A DNA stretch of 64,000 bases from Chryseobacterium sp. ZHDP1 (GTDB taxonomy: Bacteria > Bacteroidota > Bacteroidia > Flavobacteriales > Weeksellaceae): the NCBI RefSeq assembly GCF_018603435.1, contig NZ_CP075682.1, positions 3,286,001-3,350,000 of the forward strand, read 5' to 3'. Each line of letters begins with the position of its first letter. The stretch's first letter is position 1. The notes below the pieces were generated by a model that worked only from the letters and a program-made list of their open reading frames with translations, searched no databases and had not been told where the DNA came from. Below, in pieces: positions 16,956 to 25,017 of this stretch. The position numbers and the translations under genes are program-made.

Positions 16956-17750
16956 TTAAAAATTTTTCACCAAACCTATTCCGATGATCTTATTCTGATA
17001 AAAAGGCATTACCATTGCACTGGAATTTTTATTTTTGCCGCTCAAAAAATTATTTATTTTGGGATAGAGCCAATAAGCTAATTCAGTTGACAGAATCCCG
17101 AAACCGGCACCTCCAACAACATCTCCAACCCAATGTTTGTCATTCAGCATTCTATAAATACCTGTAAACACTGCAAATGAATAGCCGGAAACTCCCAACC
17201 AAAAATTAGTATCCTGATATTCTCGAAACATAAATTGAGCAGATGCAAACGCAATCGCCGTATGCCCTGATGGAAATGACAAATTATTGGATTGGTCAGG
17301 TCTTTCCTCTTTTACCATATGCTTTAACGGAATTACCAATGCAGAAGTAATCAACATCGAGGTTCCGTATATAGTACTTCGGTCCCGCAGATTATGCTTT
17401 CCTTTCATTCCTAATGCATTTAATCCATAAACCAATGCGGCAGGAGCAAATTGTGTATAGTTATCCAGTTTAATATGATCTGGTCTGTGCTCATTAATTT
17501 CGTCTCGCGTCGAAAAATTCAATTGCTTTATACCTTTTACTGACAAACTTGCGATCCCGTAACCGATAAACGCAGTAGGGACAATCAAGCTTTGAAATTT
17601 TAAATTGTTTAGCTCAACATCCATATTGCCAATGCTGTCAATTTTTGGCTGCTGTGCCAGAATAGGACCGTTATTTTGCGCAACAACTTTTACGAATACA
17701 GAAGTTAGCAGAAAAATGCTAAAAACTGATTTAGGAATAAATTTTAACAT
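16956..17750 (-). CDS. PAP2-family membrane phosphatase
   Basis: A 264-residue exported/membrane protein (signal peptide to about residue 25) with all three PAP2 signatures: KHMVKEERPDQ (K-x6-RP), SFPSGHTA, and YRMLNDKHWVGDV (R-x5-H-x3-D). Such enzymes remove phosphate from lipid phosphates, for example phosphatidic acid or undecaprenyl pyrophosphate, on the outer face of the inner membrane. It lies 26 bp after the HD-domain gene and 10 bp before the EamA gene, so the three are probably co-transcribed from a promoter bearing the regulon motif. This points to an envelope-related response. Confidence 0.9.
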   Translation of the reverse strand: MLKFIPKSVFSIFLLTSVFVKVVAQNNGPILAQQPKIDSIGNMDVELNNLKFQSLIVPTAFIGYGIASLSVKGIKQLNFSTRDEINEHRPDHIKLDNYTQFAPAALVYGLNALGMKGKHNLRDRSTIYGTSMLITSALVIPLKHMVKEERPDQSNNLSFPSGHTAIAFASAQFMFREYQDTNFWLGVSGYSFAVFTGIYRMLNDKHWVGDVVGGAGFGILSTELAYWLYPKINNFLSGKNKNSSAMVMPFYQNKIIGIGLVKNF

Positions 17751-17776
17751 CTTAATTTTCTTAATTCCGATTTAAA

Positions 17777-18394
17777 TTATTTATGACAAATGTTTCGGAC
17801 ATTGATTTCTTTTAATTGGGCAAGAACCTTCTGACCAAATTCTGTGTAATAGGAATGACCAGCGAGAAATCTGCAATTCATAGTGTGCCAATCTTCGTCA
17901 CTGTATGACGTTTTCAGGAATGTTTCAAATTCCTGTCTTAATGCTTTTTCATACTTTTGGTAATTGGTTCTTGTTAGGTGATAGAGATCAGCATCACAAA
18001 GAACCTTTTCAACTAATGAAGATGGTCTTGGAGGATATTTGGTGGATTCTATACAGCATAAAACAGATTCTTTGAAGTTTTTATTACAACCGAAGAATTC
18101 CAAAAAATCGTTAGCGATTTTCTTGCTTTCATCCTCGTGACCGATATAAGTATTGGCATAGCCACAATCGTGAAACCAAGCAGCAACCTCCAGCACCAAC
18201 ATTTCATCTTCCGAAAGAACACAATGTGAACCTATTTCTTTTGCCGCAGCAACGACTTCATATGTATGATTGATGTTATGAAAAATAAGTTCATCTGAAA
18301 GATTTTCAGAAAGAAATAATGTCACATAAGAGCTTACGGCTTCCAATAAACTATTCATTAATGATGTATAATTTAAAACTTGTATAGTTATCAA
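17777..18394 (-). CDS. HD-domain metal-dependent phosphohydrolase
   Basis: The HD fold is evident: HNINHTYEV, WFHDCGY (the HD pair), GHEDES, and DADLYHL supply the metal-binding His and Asp residues. The family hydrolyses phosphoesters, often nucleotides. The upstream frame starts 12 codons early; the ATG at residue 13 (18358), preceding NSLLEAVSSYV, is more likely. First gene of an operon with a PAP2 phosphatase and an EamA transporter; a near-perfect regulon motif (two TTTTGAA repeats 11 bp apart) lies about 90 bp before the start. The actual substrate is unknown. Confidence 0.85.
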   Translation of the reverse strand: MITIQVLNYTSLMNSLLEAVSSYVTLFLSENLSDELIFHNINHTYEVVAAAKEIGSHCVLSEDEMLVLEVAAWFHDCGYANTYIGHEDESKKIANDFLEFFGCNKNFKESVLCCIESTKYPPRPSSLVEKVLCDADLYHLTRTNYQKYEKALRQEFETFLKTSYSDEDWHTMNCRFLAGHSYYTEFGQKVLAQLKEINVRNICHK

Positions 18395-18447
18395 ATAATC
18401 ATTTGATTTTATCCATTACAAGTACTTTATACAATGATGAGTAATAA

Positions 18448-18465
18448 TTTTGAAGAAATTTTGAA
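18448..18465 (-). promoter_or_regulatory. Regulon motif, site 4 (upstream of the HD-PAP2-EamA operon)
   Basis: On the plus strand TTTTGAA-GAAA-TTTTGAA: two identical 7-mers exactly 11 bp apart, the best copy of the motif and the clearest sign that it is a tandem direct repeat. Confidence 0.7.
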
Positions 18466-18549
18466 TTTTAAAATTATACCGACTCATTTAAAAAAAGAAA
18501 GCCACTCATACAAGTAGCTTTTATAATTCTTTTTATTTTCTATCAGATC

Positions 18550-18972
18550 CTAATCTTTTACCAGTTTTACAAAGTTACCTTTGGTATCAAACAAAATGTC
18601 GCCGCTTTTGACTTCTGCTTCGTACATTACAGAACCATCTGCCTTGATAATTTTAGAAGTTTCTTTTATTTTGCCCAATTGTTTTTTTTCCACATAAGAT
18701 GAAGCTCCTACCGGAAGTTTGCTTACTTTAATCTCTATTTCCTTTTCTTCCCAAACGCCCTGTGCATTATAAAGAACACTCATTTCCTCTCCTTTATACT
18801 TGAATCCTGCTTCATATTTGCCATCTTCTTTTTCCCATTTTGCTTTTGTATTGGGAAAGGCTTTCATAAAGGCTTTTTCTACAACTGCAGGGACTTCAGT
18901 TTTTATTTTTTCCTGAGAATACACCAAAGTGTATAGGCATATTAATAACATTACTAACAATGACTTTTTCAT
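18550..18972 (-). CDS. Secreted PepSY-like protein
   Basis: A 140-residue exported protein (signal peptide to about residue 19) with a PepSY-like/DUF2874 fold: VPAVVEKAFMKAFPNTKAKWEKEDGKYEAGF..., then a second half with YVEKKQLGKIKETSKI and GDILFDTKGNFVKLVKD. Small periplasmic PepSY-like proteins are frequent members of two-component regulons in Bacteroidota and may bind or sense proteins or metals. The regulon motif is 41 bp upstream. Its own job is not established. Confidence 0.85.
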   Translation of the reverse strand: MKKSLLVMLLICLYTLVYSQEKIKTEVPAVVEKAFMKAFPNTKAKWEKEDGKYEAGFKYKGEEMSVLYNAQGVWEEKEIEIKVSKLPVGASSYVEKKQLGKIKETSKIIKADGSVMYEAEVKSGDILFDTKGNFVKLVKD

Positions 18973-19012
18973 TTTTTCTGATTTAAATTAATATGGTAAA
19001 ATTGGAACATAA

Positions 19013-19030
19013 TTTTGTAGAAATGTTGAA
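19013..19030 (-). promoter_or_regulatory. Regulon motif, site 5 (upstream of the PepSY-like gene)
   Basis: On the plus strand TTTTGTA-GAAA-TGTTGAA, 41 bp upstream of the PepSY-like gene. Orientation, 11-bp period and the GAAA spacer match sites 4 and 6. Confidence 0.68.
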
Positions 19031-19037
19031 TTTTTAA

Positions 19038-19144
19038 TGAACTCAAAAAAAACAATAAAATGCAAAGTAAATGGTAGCTAAAAATTTATAAGATTACGAT
19101 AGCTTATTTTTTAATAAACTTGAATGATTTTGTACTATTTGAAG
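19038..19144 (-). repeat. About 105-bp direct repeat, copy 2
   Basis: Native copy: the last codons of the T9SS-sorted protein gene plus about 65 bp of downstream sequence. A near-identical copy at 10496-10600 flanks the other side of the two-component regulon block. Confidence 0.75.
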
Positions 19145-20330
19145 CTGACTTCACTGTCAAAATATAGGTTCCTGAATTGTATTTTTCAACATTGATTTTT
19201 CCTGAGGTTACTATTCCTGTTTCTAGATTTCTACCTGAGAAATCCGTTATCGAATATTGATAATTATTTGAATCTTTGCCTGTTGAGATGTAAATGTAAT
19301 CTGAAGCTGGATTCGGGTAAATACTTATATCGCCAGTTACGTATGACAAATCATTTATATTTAAATTAGAAGAACTTGTTGCCAGCCATATAGTCGCATT
19401 TAATAGTAATGGCTTATGATTTCCATTGGCATCACCTGTATAGCCATTATACAAAGTATCACCAGGATCACCTGTCCCATCGTCCGGAACGGAACTGTCT
19501 CCCAAAGCACAAACTTTTCCAAGTCCATAAGTAGCCGTTGCAAATAAAACATTGGTAGTACCTGTTGTCGAAGAGCCTGTTTTAAATATTAATCCTTTTA
19601 CAGATGGGTTAGCTGCCTTATTTAGTGTCATTGTCGTCCCATTACTAAACTGGATTTGTGTTGGTGTACCTGCAGAACCGTGTAGAATAGGGTCTGTTGG
19701 AAGATTTGCAATATTGGTACTCGTTTGTGAGATGTTCTGTAAATCAAAAGTGATCCCGAAAGGGTTAGTCTGTATTGTATTATTGCTCAGGATATCATTC
19801 CAAATTCCAGGAGAATCCCAGCCATCCCCATTCCGATCGCTTACATCGTGATCACTGATCATAAATAATCCACCGCCGTTGTTTACAAAATTAATCAAAG
19901 CATTAGCTTCACTTGTTGTAAACTTTAGATTAGGCTCATCAATAATATAAACTTTATAATTGGATAAATCCTGTACATTTGTAGGGTCTCCATAAGTAAT
20001 TATGGCATTGTAAGGGAGCGTTTCTACAATATATCCTCTTTTTACCAAATCTACTGCCCACGCACTCAAAGCACCGGTCCAATAAGTTTCGGACGTACTT
20101 GCCGTGATACCACTTTGTGCCGGAGTGGGAGTTTTTTGGGGATTGGAATCCGATCCGCCAACAGTGACAGTTCCATTGGAATTTGCTTTAAGATTATGTA
20201 AATCGGCATCTATGACCCAATCTCCGTTTCCAGCCATTTCAGCTTTAGTGGCATCGAATAAAATTTTGATTTGGGCTTTTGAAAAAGTAATTGCAACTAA
20301 TAAAATGACCAGAGTAATTATTCTTTTCAT
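19104..20330 (-). CDS. T9SS type A sorted protein with GATase-like fold
   Basis: A 408-residue exported protein: signal peptide (to about residue 19), then a Rossmann-like region beginning IKILFDATKAEMAGNGDWVI with KVYIIDEPNLKFTTSEANAL and NFVNNGGGLFMISDHDVSD, resembling class I glutamine-amidotransferase/DUF4350-like folds without an obvious catalytic Cys. The last 75 residues (ISIYPNPASDYIYIS ... GTYILTVKSAS ... FKFIKK) are a type A C-terminal T9SS sorting domain, so the protein is exported and attached to or released from the surface. A regulon motif lies 60 bp upstream. Catalytic function unknown. Confidence 0.85.
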   Translation of the reverse strand: MKRIITLVILLVAITFSKAQIKILFDATKAEMAGNGDWVIDADLHNLKANSNGTVTVGGSDSNPQKTPTPAQSGITASTSETYWTGALSAWAVDLVKRGYIVETLPYNAIITYGDPTNVQDLSNYKVYIIDEPNLKFTTSEANALINFVNNGGGLFMISDHDVSDRNGDGWDSPGIWNDILSNNTIQTNPFGITFDLQNISQTSTNIANLPTDPILHGSAGTPTQIQFSNGTTMTLNKAANPSVKGLIFKTGSSTTGTTNVLFATATYGLGKVCALGDSSVPDDGTGDPGDTLYNGYTGDANGNHKPLLLNATIWLATSSSNLNINDLSYVTGDISIYPNPASDYIYISTGKDSNNYQYSITDFSGRNLETGIVTSGKINVEKYNSGTYILTVKSASNSTKSFKFIKK

Positions 20331-20389
20331 TAAACGGTAAATAAAGGTTAAAATGTATCAATTTGCGAACAAGCAATATTACATCTCAA

Positions 20390-20407
20390 TTTTGTAGAAA
20401 TTCTGAA
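20390..20407 (-). promoter_or_regulatory. Regulon motif, site 6 (upstream of the T9SS-sorted protein)
   Basis: On the plus strand TTTTGTA-GAAA-TTCTGAA, 60 bp before the start. The first 12 bases are identical to site 5. Confidence 0.68.
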
Positions 20408-20506
20408 TTCTCATCTTATAATCTAACAATACCAATTATACAATTTAAATTAATCTAAAATAACTCTGTAATTTCTCACTTTTTGATTAAAATGCATATA
20501 ATAAAT

Positions 20507-20520
20507 CGTTTTTTGAGATT
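20507..20520. repeat. Boundary repeat CGTTTTTTGAGATT, copy 1
   Basis: This 14-mer recurs exactly at 21162-21175 and 24857-24870 and in weaker form at about 22652-22664 and 23593-23607, each time between genes of the defence-like island. Here it lies about 50 bp beyond the 3' end of the gene at 20574. Confidence 0.6.
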
Positions 20521-20573
20521 CTATATTATTGAAAAACTTTTAAATAAAGCGTATTCTATCGGCGGTAATTAAC

Positions 20574-21161
20574 TTATTGAATTTTGAATTTCGAATCTTT
20601 AAAAGCATTTAATAATTCTGTTAGTTCAGATGTCTCGTTTAAATATATTATACAAAAACTCGCATTGTAGCCATTTATTATTCCATTGTAAATTATATAA
20701 TTTTGTGAAACATTATTTCCTAGATCAACTTTTATAAAAGTTTTGTAAAAAGAAGTTTTTCCGATTTCATCTTTAGTTATATTCTTTGTAAATTTTGCGT
20801 CTGCATTGGTCTTTTTAATCGATTCAATTAGTTCATCAGTATTTTTATTTACAGTTGCAACCTGAACCAACTTATCTACTGTTTTATTTCTATCAGAAAA
20901 CAACATAAAAAAGGTGTTATTTTTAGCTTGAAATTTTATATCTTCAGTTTTTTCAGTTTTCGGGTTTTCAGTTTTGTTTTGGCTTTTATCTTTTGTTTCC
21001 ACATATTGAATCGCTTTTTTATTTTGATTCATATCGTTAAAACTATTTGGCATATTAATAGACCAGCCAAGTTTTTCGACTTCCACTAATTTTCCGCTTT
21101 GAGCTTTAAAAAAGCACACTGTAAAAAATGAAAGCATAATTATAATAGTTTTTATTTTCAT
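20574..21161 (-). CDS. Hypothetical secreted protein
   Basis: A 195-residue exported protein with signal peptide MKIKTIIIMLSFFTVCFFKAQ. The mature part begins with GWSINMPNSFNDM, a pattern seen in small lipoprotein-like proteins that start with a beta-strand before a helix (PsbP/DUF1795-like proteins have a similar start), and has a lysine/threonine-rich insertion (about 50-75). No catalytic motif is visible. The 14-bp boundary repeat directly abuts its start codon. First host gene left of the HEPN gene; co-transcription is unclear. Confidence 0.7.
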   Translation of the reverse strand: MKIKTIIIMLSFFTVCFFKAQSGKLVEVEKLGWSINMPNSFNDMNQNKKAIQYVETKDKSQNKTENPKTEKTEDIKFQAKNNTFFMLFSDRNKTVDKLVQVATVNKNTDELIESIKKTNADAKFTKNITKDEIGKTSFYKTFIKVDLGNNVSQNYIIYNGIINGYNASFCIIYLNETSELTELLNAFKDSKFKIQ

Positions 21162-21202
21162 CGTTTTTTGAGATTATTTTTGACCAATAGGTAAACTTTC
21201 TT

Positions 21203-21257
21203 CGGTTTGGCGATAGTCCCGAAATGAAAGCACAAACTTTCAACTTACACCAAATGG
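21203..21257 (-). repeat. Imperfect palindrome after the ApeA-like HEPN gene (attC-like)
   Basis: CGGTTTGGCGATAG and CTTACACCAAATGG pair with few mismatches around an inner GAAAG/CTTTC hairpin. It sits 43 bp past the stop of the HEPN gene and just before a 14-bp boundary repeat. The layout resembles the two larger palindromes at 24886 and 26078. Confidence 0.45.
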
Positions 21258-21299
21258 AAGCAGATGTCATTTACTCAAAATTCTTGTTGGTACAAGTTC

Positions 21300-22643
21300 T
21301 TATTTGCTCCAAGGCGGTAATTCTAATTTGTAAGATGATACTAATTCAACTGAACATCGATTTGAATATTTGGCATCAAATTTCAAAACATAGAGTAAAC
21401 TTAATTCAATATACCATAAACTTAGCTGAACAGCTTCGTAAATTGCCATATTGTCTATTTCACTTAATTTTTTTCTTTTTTCTTCTTGTGAATGTACTAT
21501 AGCGTTTCTTATCTGTACGATTGCCTCAATTCCATCGGTTAATTTACTATCTTTTCTATATTTTTCAAGTCTTGCGAATTTCGCTGGAACTTCGTAAGAT
21601 ATTGATAATTGAGAGATTAATAATCGAATTTTATTTGATGCACTAATACTTTCCGAATCTTTTCCAATGATTAATTTCTTAGTTTCAATGACTATCCAAT
21701 TGTAAAGTAATTCTAGTGCGGTTTGTGCTAATATTAGTGACCCTTCAGAATATCCACTATTACAATTAATTTCTGTATACCAATGAATTATTGAAGATAA
21801 AAAGAACTTACTTTCAGTATTAACCTTCCAAATTTCATAAAAATTTTGAAATAAATCGTTTAAATAATCTGTTGTGTACAAGTTGCTCCAAGATGGTCTA
21901 TATTCATATGGATAATTATGATAACCAGTATAATCTTGATAAAGAATTTCATCTTGATGGATTGCAGAAACAAATAATGGCACATTTTTTTTACCAGAAA
22001 CGAAACTTAAGAAATTGCTAAGAATCTCTAAAATTTCATTAATTTGTTTGTAATTTAAAGAATCTTTAAAGAAATTAATTTCACCATTATATAAAATATG
22101 AAATCCTCCCTCTTCTTTTAATAAATTGAATTTTTCTTTATAATTGAAATCTTTATCTATTAATATTTCAAATTTTTTATTTTTTAATAAAATACGACCT
22201 TTGGAATATTTAGTTGTATGTTCAGTCTTAAACTCAATGTCTTCACCGAAGAAATCTTCAATATTTAATACAGAAAATTTAAATTTTTGTGAAGAAAGTG
22301 ATTTGTCGCCTAATAAAATATTGCCAAAAAAGCCACCAGAAATAATATGATTTCCACCAATAGTTTGATTACTGATATAACAATCCGCAACTACATTTTT
22401 ATTAATTATGAATTGTAATTTTTCCTCTTCGAAAAAAGAAGAGCAACTTTCACCATTAAGAATTTCACCTTTAAATTTTGGGCCTATATGTGGGAACCAT
22501 TTAAAGTAAATCTTTCCATTAACTTTTAGAATTTCCGATTTGGAATTCCTTAATTCAAAATCACCATCATGTATTATAAATTTCTCATTCGGTTTTTCAA
22601 ATTTGATTAATGGTGTTACTGCTATGTTTTTTTCTATACTCAA
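21300..22643 (-). CDS. ApeA-like HEPN-domain protein (probable antiphage RNase)
   Basis: A 447-residue protein with a large N-terminal domain of beta-rich character (about 1-200) and a helical C-terminal HEPN domain carrying the catalytic signature R-x4-H in QIRNAIVHSQEE (Arg379, His384). This layout fits ApeA-type proteins, HEPN ribonucleases found in antiphage defence. The frame starts with TTG immediately after the upstream DUF4238-like gene (19-bp gap), so the pair is likely one operon. Low GC and a palindrome downstream suggest acquisition by transfer. Assignment as ApeA-like is by domain layout, not search. Confidence 0.75.
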   Translation of the reverse strand: MSIEKNIAVTPLIKFEKPNEKFIIHDGDFELRNSKSEILKVNGKIYFKWFPHIGPKFKGEILNGESCSSFFEEEKLQFIINKNVVADCYISNQTIGGNHIISGGFFGNILLGDKSLSSQKFKFSVLNIEDFFGEDIEFKTEHTTKYSKGRILLKNKKFEILIDKDFNYKEKFNLLKEEGGFHILYNGEINFFKDSLNYKQINEILEILSNFLSFVSGKKNVPLFVSAIHQDEILYQDYTGYHNYPYEYRPSWSNLYTTDYLNDLFQNFYEIWKVNTESKFFLSSIIHWYTEINCNSGYSEGSLILAQTALELLYNWIVIETKKLIIGKDSESISASNKIRLLISQLSISYEVPAKFARLEKYRKDSKLTDGIEAIVQIRNAIVHSQEEKRKKLSEIDNMAIYEAVQLSLWYIELSLLYVLKFDAKYSNRCSVELVSSYKLELPPWSK

Positions 22644-22662
22644 ATTTTATAATTTTTTGAGA

Positions 22663-23514
22663 TTATTTAGTTAAGTTAATAAGTGATTCCAGATATTGTT
22701 TATTATTGGAAGCAATTATATCATTTGCTAGTACTAAATTATGTTTATTTATAATATTTACTTGTTCTGAAGTTAATCTTTTAATTCCAGAACTATTGAT
22801 GCCTTCGGGATATTTTTCAGAATAAATATGAAGATACAATCTACTGCTTAAAGGTAAGCTGATGTACGCAATTTCTTCTATCTCGGTATTAATGTATTTA
22901 TTAATTTTTTTTCTTTGTGTAGATGCTCCAAAATCAGGTAGTATGAAAAAATCATTATCATTTTCAGGTATCTCTATTATAAAATAAAGTAGTCCCATCT
23001 TTGATACAATTTCATTGCCAATTTCAAGATAATTATCTCCCCCAAGATATTTAGAATCACCTCTATTATTAAAAAAATTGTAAAAACTATTCTTTAAAGT
23101 TTCCGTTGCATTATCCATTGCTGGTTTTAACGCATTAAAAAATGTTTTTTTTAAACTACTTTTATAAATTGGATTCCTAAAATTTGCTATCGCTCCGTAT
23201 CTCGCTAGATATACAATAGCCTTTTGTATTTCTAAATCTATGTTTTTTTCAACAGTTAATCTAAGTATGTTATTATAATAATAATCAAAGTCATTTTCAT
23301 AAAATTGATTTAACTGCTGCTCAACTGTAGTATAATCATTTATACCATTCTCATATTTTGTATTTAAATCTTTTTCACTGAAAATTCTTTTAGAAGAATT
23401 TTTTGTTTGAAATAATTTGGTTGACTTATTATACAAATAAATTTCATTTTGCTCATTAAAGAACTTTTTAATATGAATCTGTGATATATAATGGTGGTTG
23501 CGTGGAATACTCAT
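22663..23514 (-). CDS. DUF4238-like protein, partner of the HEPN gene
   Basis: The N-terminus PRNHHYISQIHIKKFFNE is the hallmark of DUF4238 (NHHY-I/P-Q...L-x-F), followed by IYLYNKSTKLFQTKNSSKRIF, and a helical middle with QKAIVYLARYGAIANFRNP. Length 283 is normal for the family, whose function is not known but which recurs in defence islands. The stop overlaps a variant of the 14-bp boundary repeat and is 19 bp from the start of the HEPN gene, which makes a two-gene module plausible. Nothing indicates truncation. Confidence 0.75.
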   Translation of the reverse strand: MSIPRNHHYISQIHIKKFFNEQNEIYLYNKSTKLFQTKNSSKRIFSEKDLNTKYENGINDYTTVEQQLNQFYENDFDYYYNNILRLTVEKNIDLEIQKAIVYLARYGAIANFRNPIYKSSLKKTFFNALKPAMDNATETLKNSFYNFFNNRGDSKYLGGDNYLEIGNEIVSKMGLLYFIIEIPENDNDFFILPDFGASTQRKKINKYINTEIEEIAYISLPLSSRLYLHIYSEKYPEGINSSGIKRLTSEQVNIINKHNLVLANDIIASNNKQYLESLINLTK

Positions 23515-23623
23515 TAAAAGGAATGCACTTTAGTTTATAAAAAAAATATCTCTATTTTAGTAAATAGACTTCATTACTCTCGTCAGTTTTTATCGCTTTG
23601 TGAGATTTTATTCAGAATATTAT

Positions 23624-24676
23624 TTACAAATTCATTTTTGCGTCTTCTGTATATCTGCCATCCGGATACATACTCAGGTAGTATTGAGACCATTTTACCT
23701 TATCGTTATCTTTTTCCATTAGCAACTCACATACTTCCCAAATATTATAATCAATAATGTCATCAATAGAATATCCGTTGTTATATGCCATTACATAATA
23801 GTCTAATGCTGTTTTATAATCCTCTTGGTAAAAGTAAAATTCTCCAATAACGTTTTCTACCGAACCTCTTTCTGTTTTGTCAGCTAGGCTTTCTGCTATT
23901 GCTTTTGCTTCGTCCAATCGTTTATCTTCTAAAATTTTGTGAACTTTATTATAAGTAGAAAAAATAACTTTCCAGCATTCCTCTGCAAGATGTTCCACAA
24001 AATCTGTAAAATACCTGACACCTTTAATAGTATAGAAAGTATCATCGGGTTGATTCTCTACTTTTTCTCTATAATAACCACATTGACCCCGGGGGTAATT
24101 TTGTTCCTCAGGAATAAACTGCAGTATTTCCTTGGTTACAGGATGGTATGCAGTAAGCTTTCCTCTGTATGCATTAGCAAAAACTATCAACTCTTCATGA
24201 TTTATTCTATCCTTTAATGGAATATTATTTTTTGTACAAGCCAATTCATAATCTTTTGCCCAATCACCTAAACCTTTCATACATTTATACCCTGTAAAAA
24301 TATATTTTTGTAGTAAAAAAAAATTATAATTAAAATAACTGTAATCTTGAACAATACCACCTATCTGGCTCAACACAAGCTGGTGTTCGTCTATAATGTC
24401 TAAATCCAGATCACTAAAATCCTCAAAAAAACTTAGCCAGCCACAACTTTCGCCTTTATAAGTCCATGAGAAAAGTGTATGTGGCACTTGATTTATTTCT
24501 AAATTCAATATTCGTGCGGTATTGATCAACTCTGTCATTTTTGGAAATGTTTCCTGAAATTCTTTACTCAATTCAAAACCGATATCTAAAATTTTTATAT
24601 CCAGGGCTTTGTCATGATAACCGTATACCTTTCGCAACCTCTTGAAATCAAAGTTTTCTTCTGTATTATTATTCAT
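23624..24676 (-). CDS. Hypothetical protein with TPR-like C-terminus
   Basis: A 350-residue cytoplasmic protein. The N-terminal two-thirds contains GWLSFFEDFSDLDLDIIDEH and FANAYRGKLTAYHPVTKEILQF, with a SUKH-like feel but no firm match. The C-terminal 100 residues show paired helices (ILEDKRLDEAKAIAESLADK, VIGEFYFYQEDYKTALDYYV) typical of TPR repeats. Just upstream lies a decayed copy of the same C-terminus, so the gene once belonged to a tandem set, as immunity-type genes often do. Function unassigned. Confidence 0.7.
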   Translation of the reverse strand: MNNNTEENFDFKRLRKVYGYHDKALDIKILDIGFELSKEFQETFPKMTELINTARILNLEINQVPHTLFSWTYKGESCGWLSFFEDFSDLDLDIIDEHQLVLSQIGGIVQDYSYFNYNFFLLQKYIFTGYKCMKGLGDWAKDYELACTKNNIPLKDRINHEELIVFANAYRGKLTAYHPVTKEILQFIPEEQNYPRGQCGYYREKVENQPDDTFYTIKGVRYFTDFVEHLAEECWKVIFSTYNKVHKILEDKRLDEAKAIAESLADKTERGSVENVIGEFYFYQEDYKTALDYYVMAYNNGYSIDDIIDYNIWEVCELLMEKDNDKVKWSQYYLSMYPDGRYTEDAKMNL

Positions 24677-24684
24677 CTGTTTAT

Positions 24685-24765
24685 TTAATTTGTGTATTCA
24701 TGAGAATTCTTCCTTTGCAAATTCATTTTTGTCTTTTCTACATATTCTCATAGAGTACAAACTCG
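24685..24765 (-). pseudogene. Remnant of a second copy of the neighbouring gene (3' end)
   Basis: The reverse strand aligns with the last 17 codons of the gene at 23624 (YPDGRYTEDAKMNL region), including an identical AAAAATGAATTTG, but with a one-base deletion and no start or body. It reads as the leftover of a tandem duplicate. Confidence 0.5.
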
Positions 24766-24856
24766 TATATTATTATACCGTTTTGTTGAATGGTTATTGG
24801 TTATTTTTAGTTTTAATTATTAGTTCAAAAATCTAGAATACAGGTTTAATTTCAAT

Positions 24857-24870
24857 CGTTTTTTGAGATT
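24857..24870. repeat. Boundary repeat CGTTTTTTGAGATT, copy 3
   Basis: Exact copy of the 14-mer, located at the outer edge of the large palindrome that follows the second HEPN gene. The association of this repeat with palindrome ends is seen at two of three sites. Confidence 0.6.
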
Positions 24871-24885
24871 TAATTTTTCATCTAG

Positions 24886-25017
24886 AACATTTCGTAGCTT
24901 GGCGTAGTGGCAGATTTGGGAGTACTTCATTATCAACCTAGCACAAAAGTTTATGGAAGCACTGGTCTTCAATTTCCCACGTCACCCACCATCACGCCAA
25001 ACTGCCGTTAGCAGTTG
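24886..25017 (-). repeat. Large imperfect palindrome after the second HEPN gene (attC-like)
   Basis: GCTTGGCGTAGTGGCAGATTT on the left pairs imperfectly with the region of AAACTGCCGTTAGCAGTT on the right; on the minus strand the halves share TTGGCGT-nnTGG and TTTGGGA/GTGGGA. The inner box TGCTAAC (minus strand) is the exact complement of GTTAGCA found just upstream of the same gene's start, as expected for an integron cassette's R'' and R' boxes. It overlaps the gene's last codons, which is also usual in cassettes. Confidence 0.5.

Noticed and set aside
21224..21502. 92-codon plus-strand frame
   Set aside because: It overlaps the palindrome and the 3' end of the HEPN gene on the other strand; no domain.
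23624..24676. Firm call as a SUKH immunity protein
   Set aside because: Some resemblance in the N-terminal part, but the key G-x-x-W/P-x-x-Y pattern is not clear; left as hypothetical.
20507..24870. CRISPR array from the recurring 14-mer
   Set aside because: Copies are 0.6-2.3 kb apart and separated by genes; no regular spacers and no cas genes.
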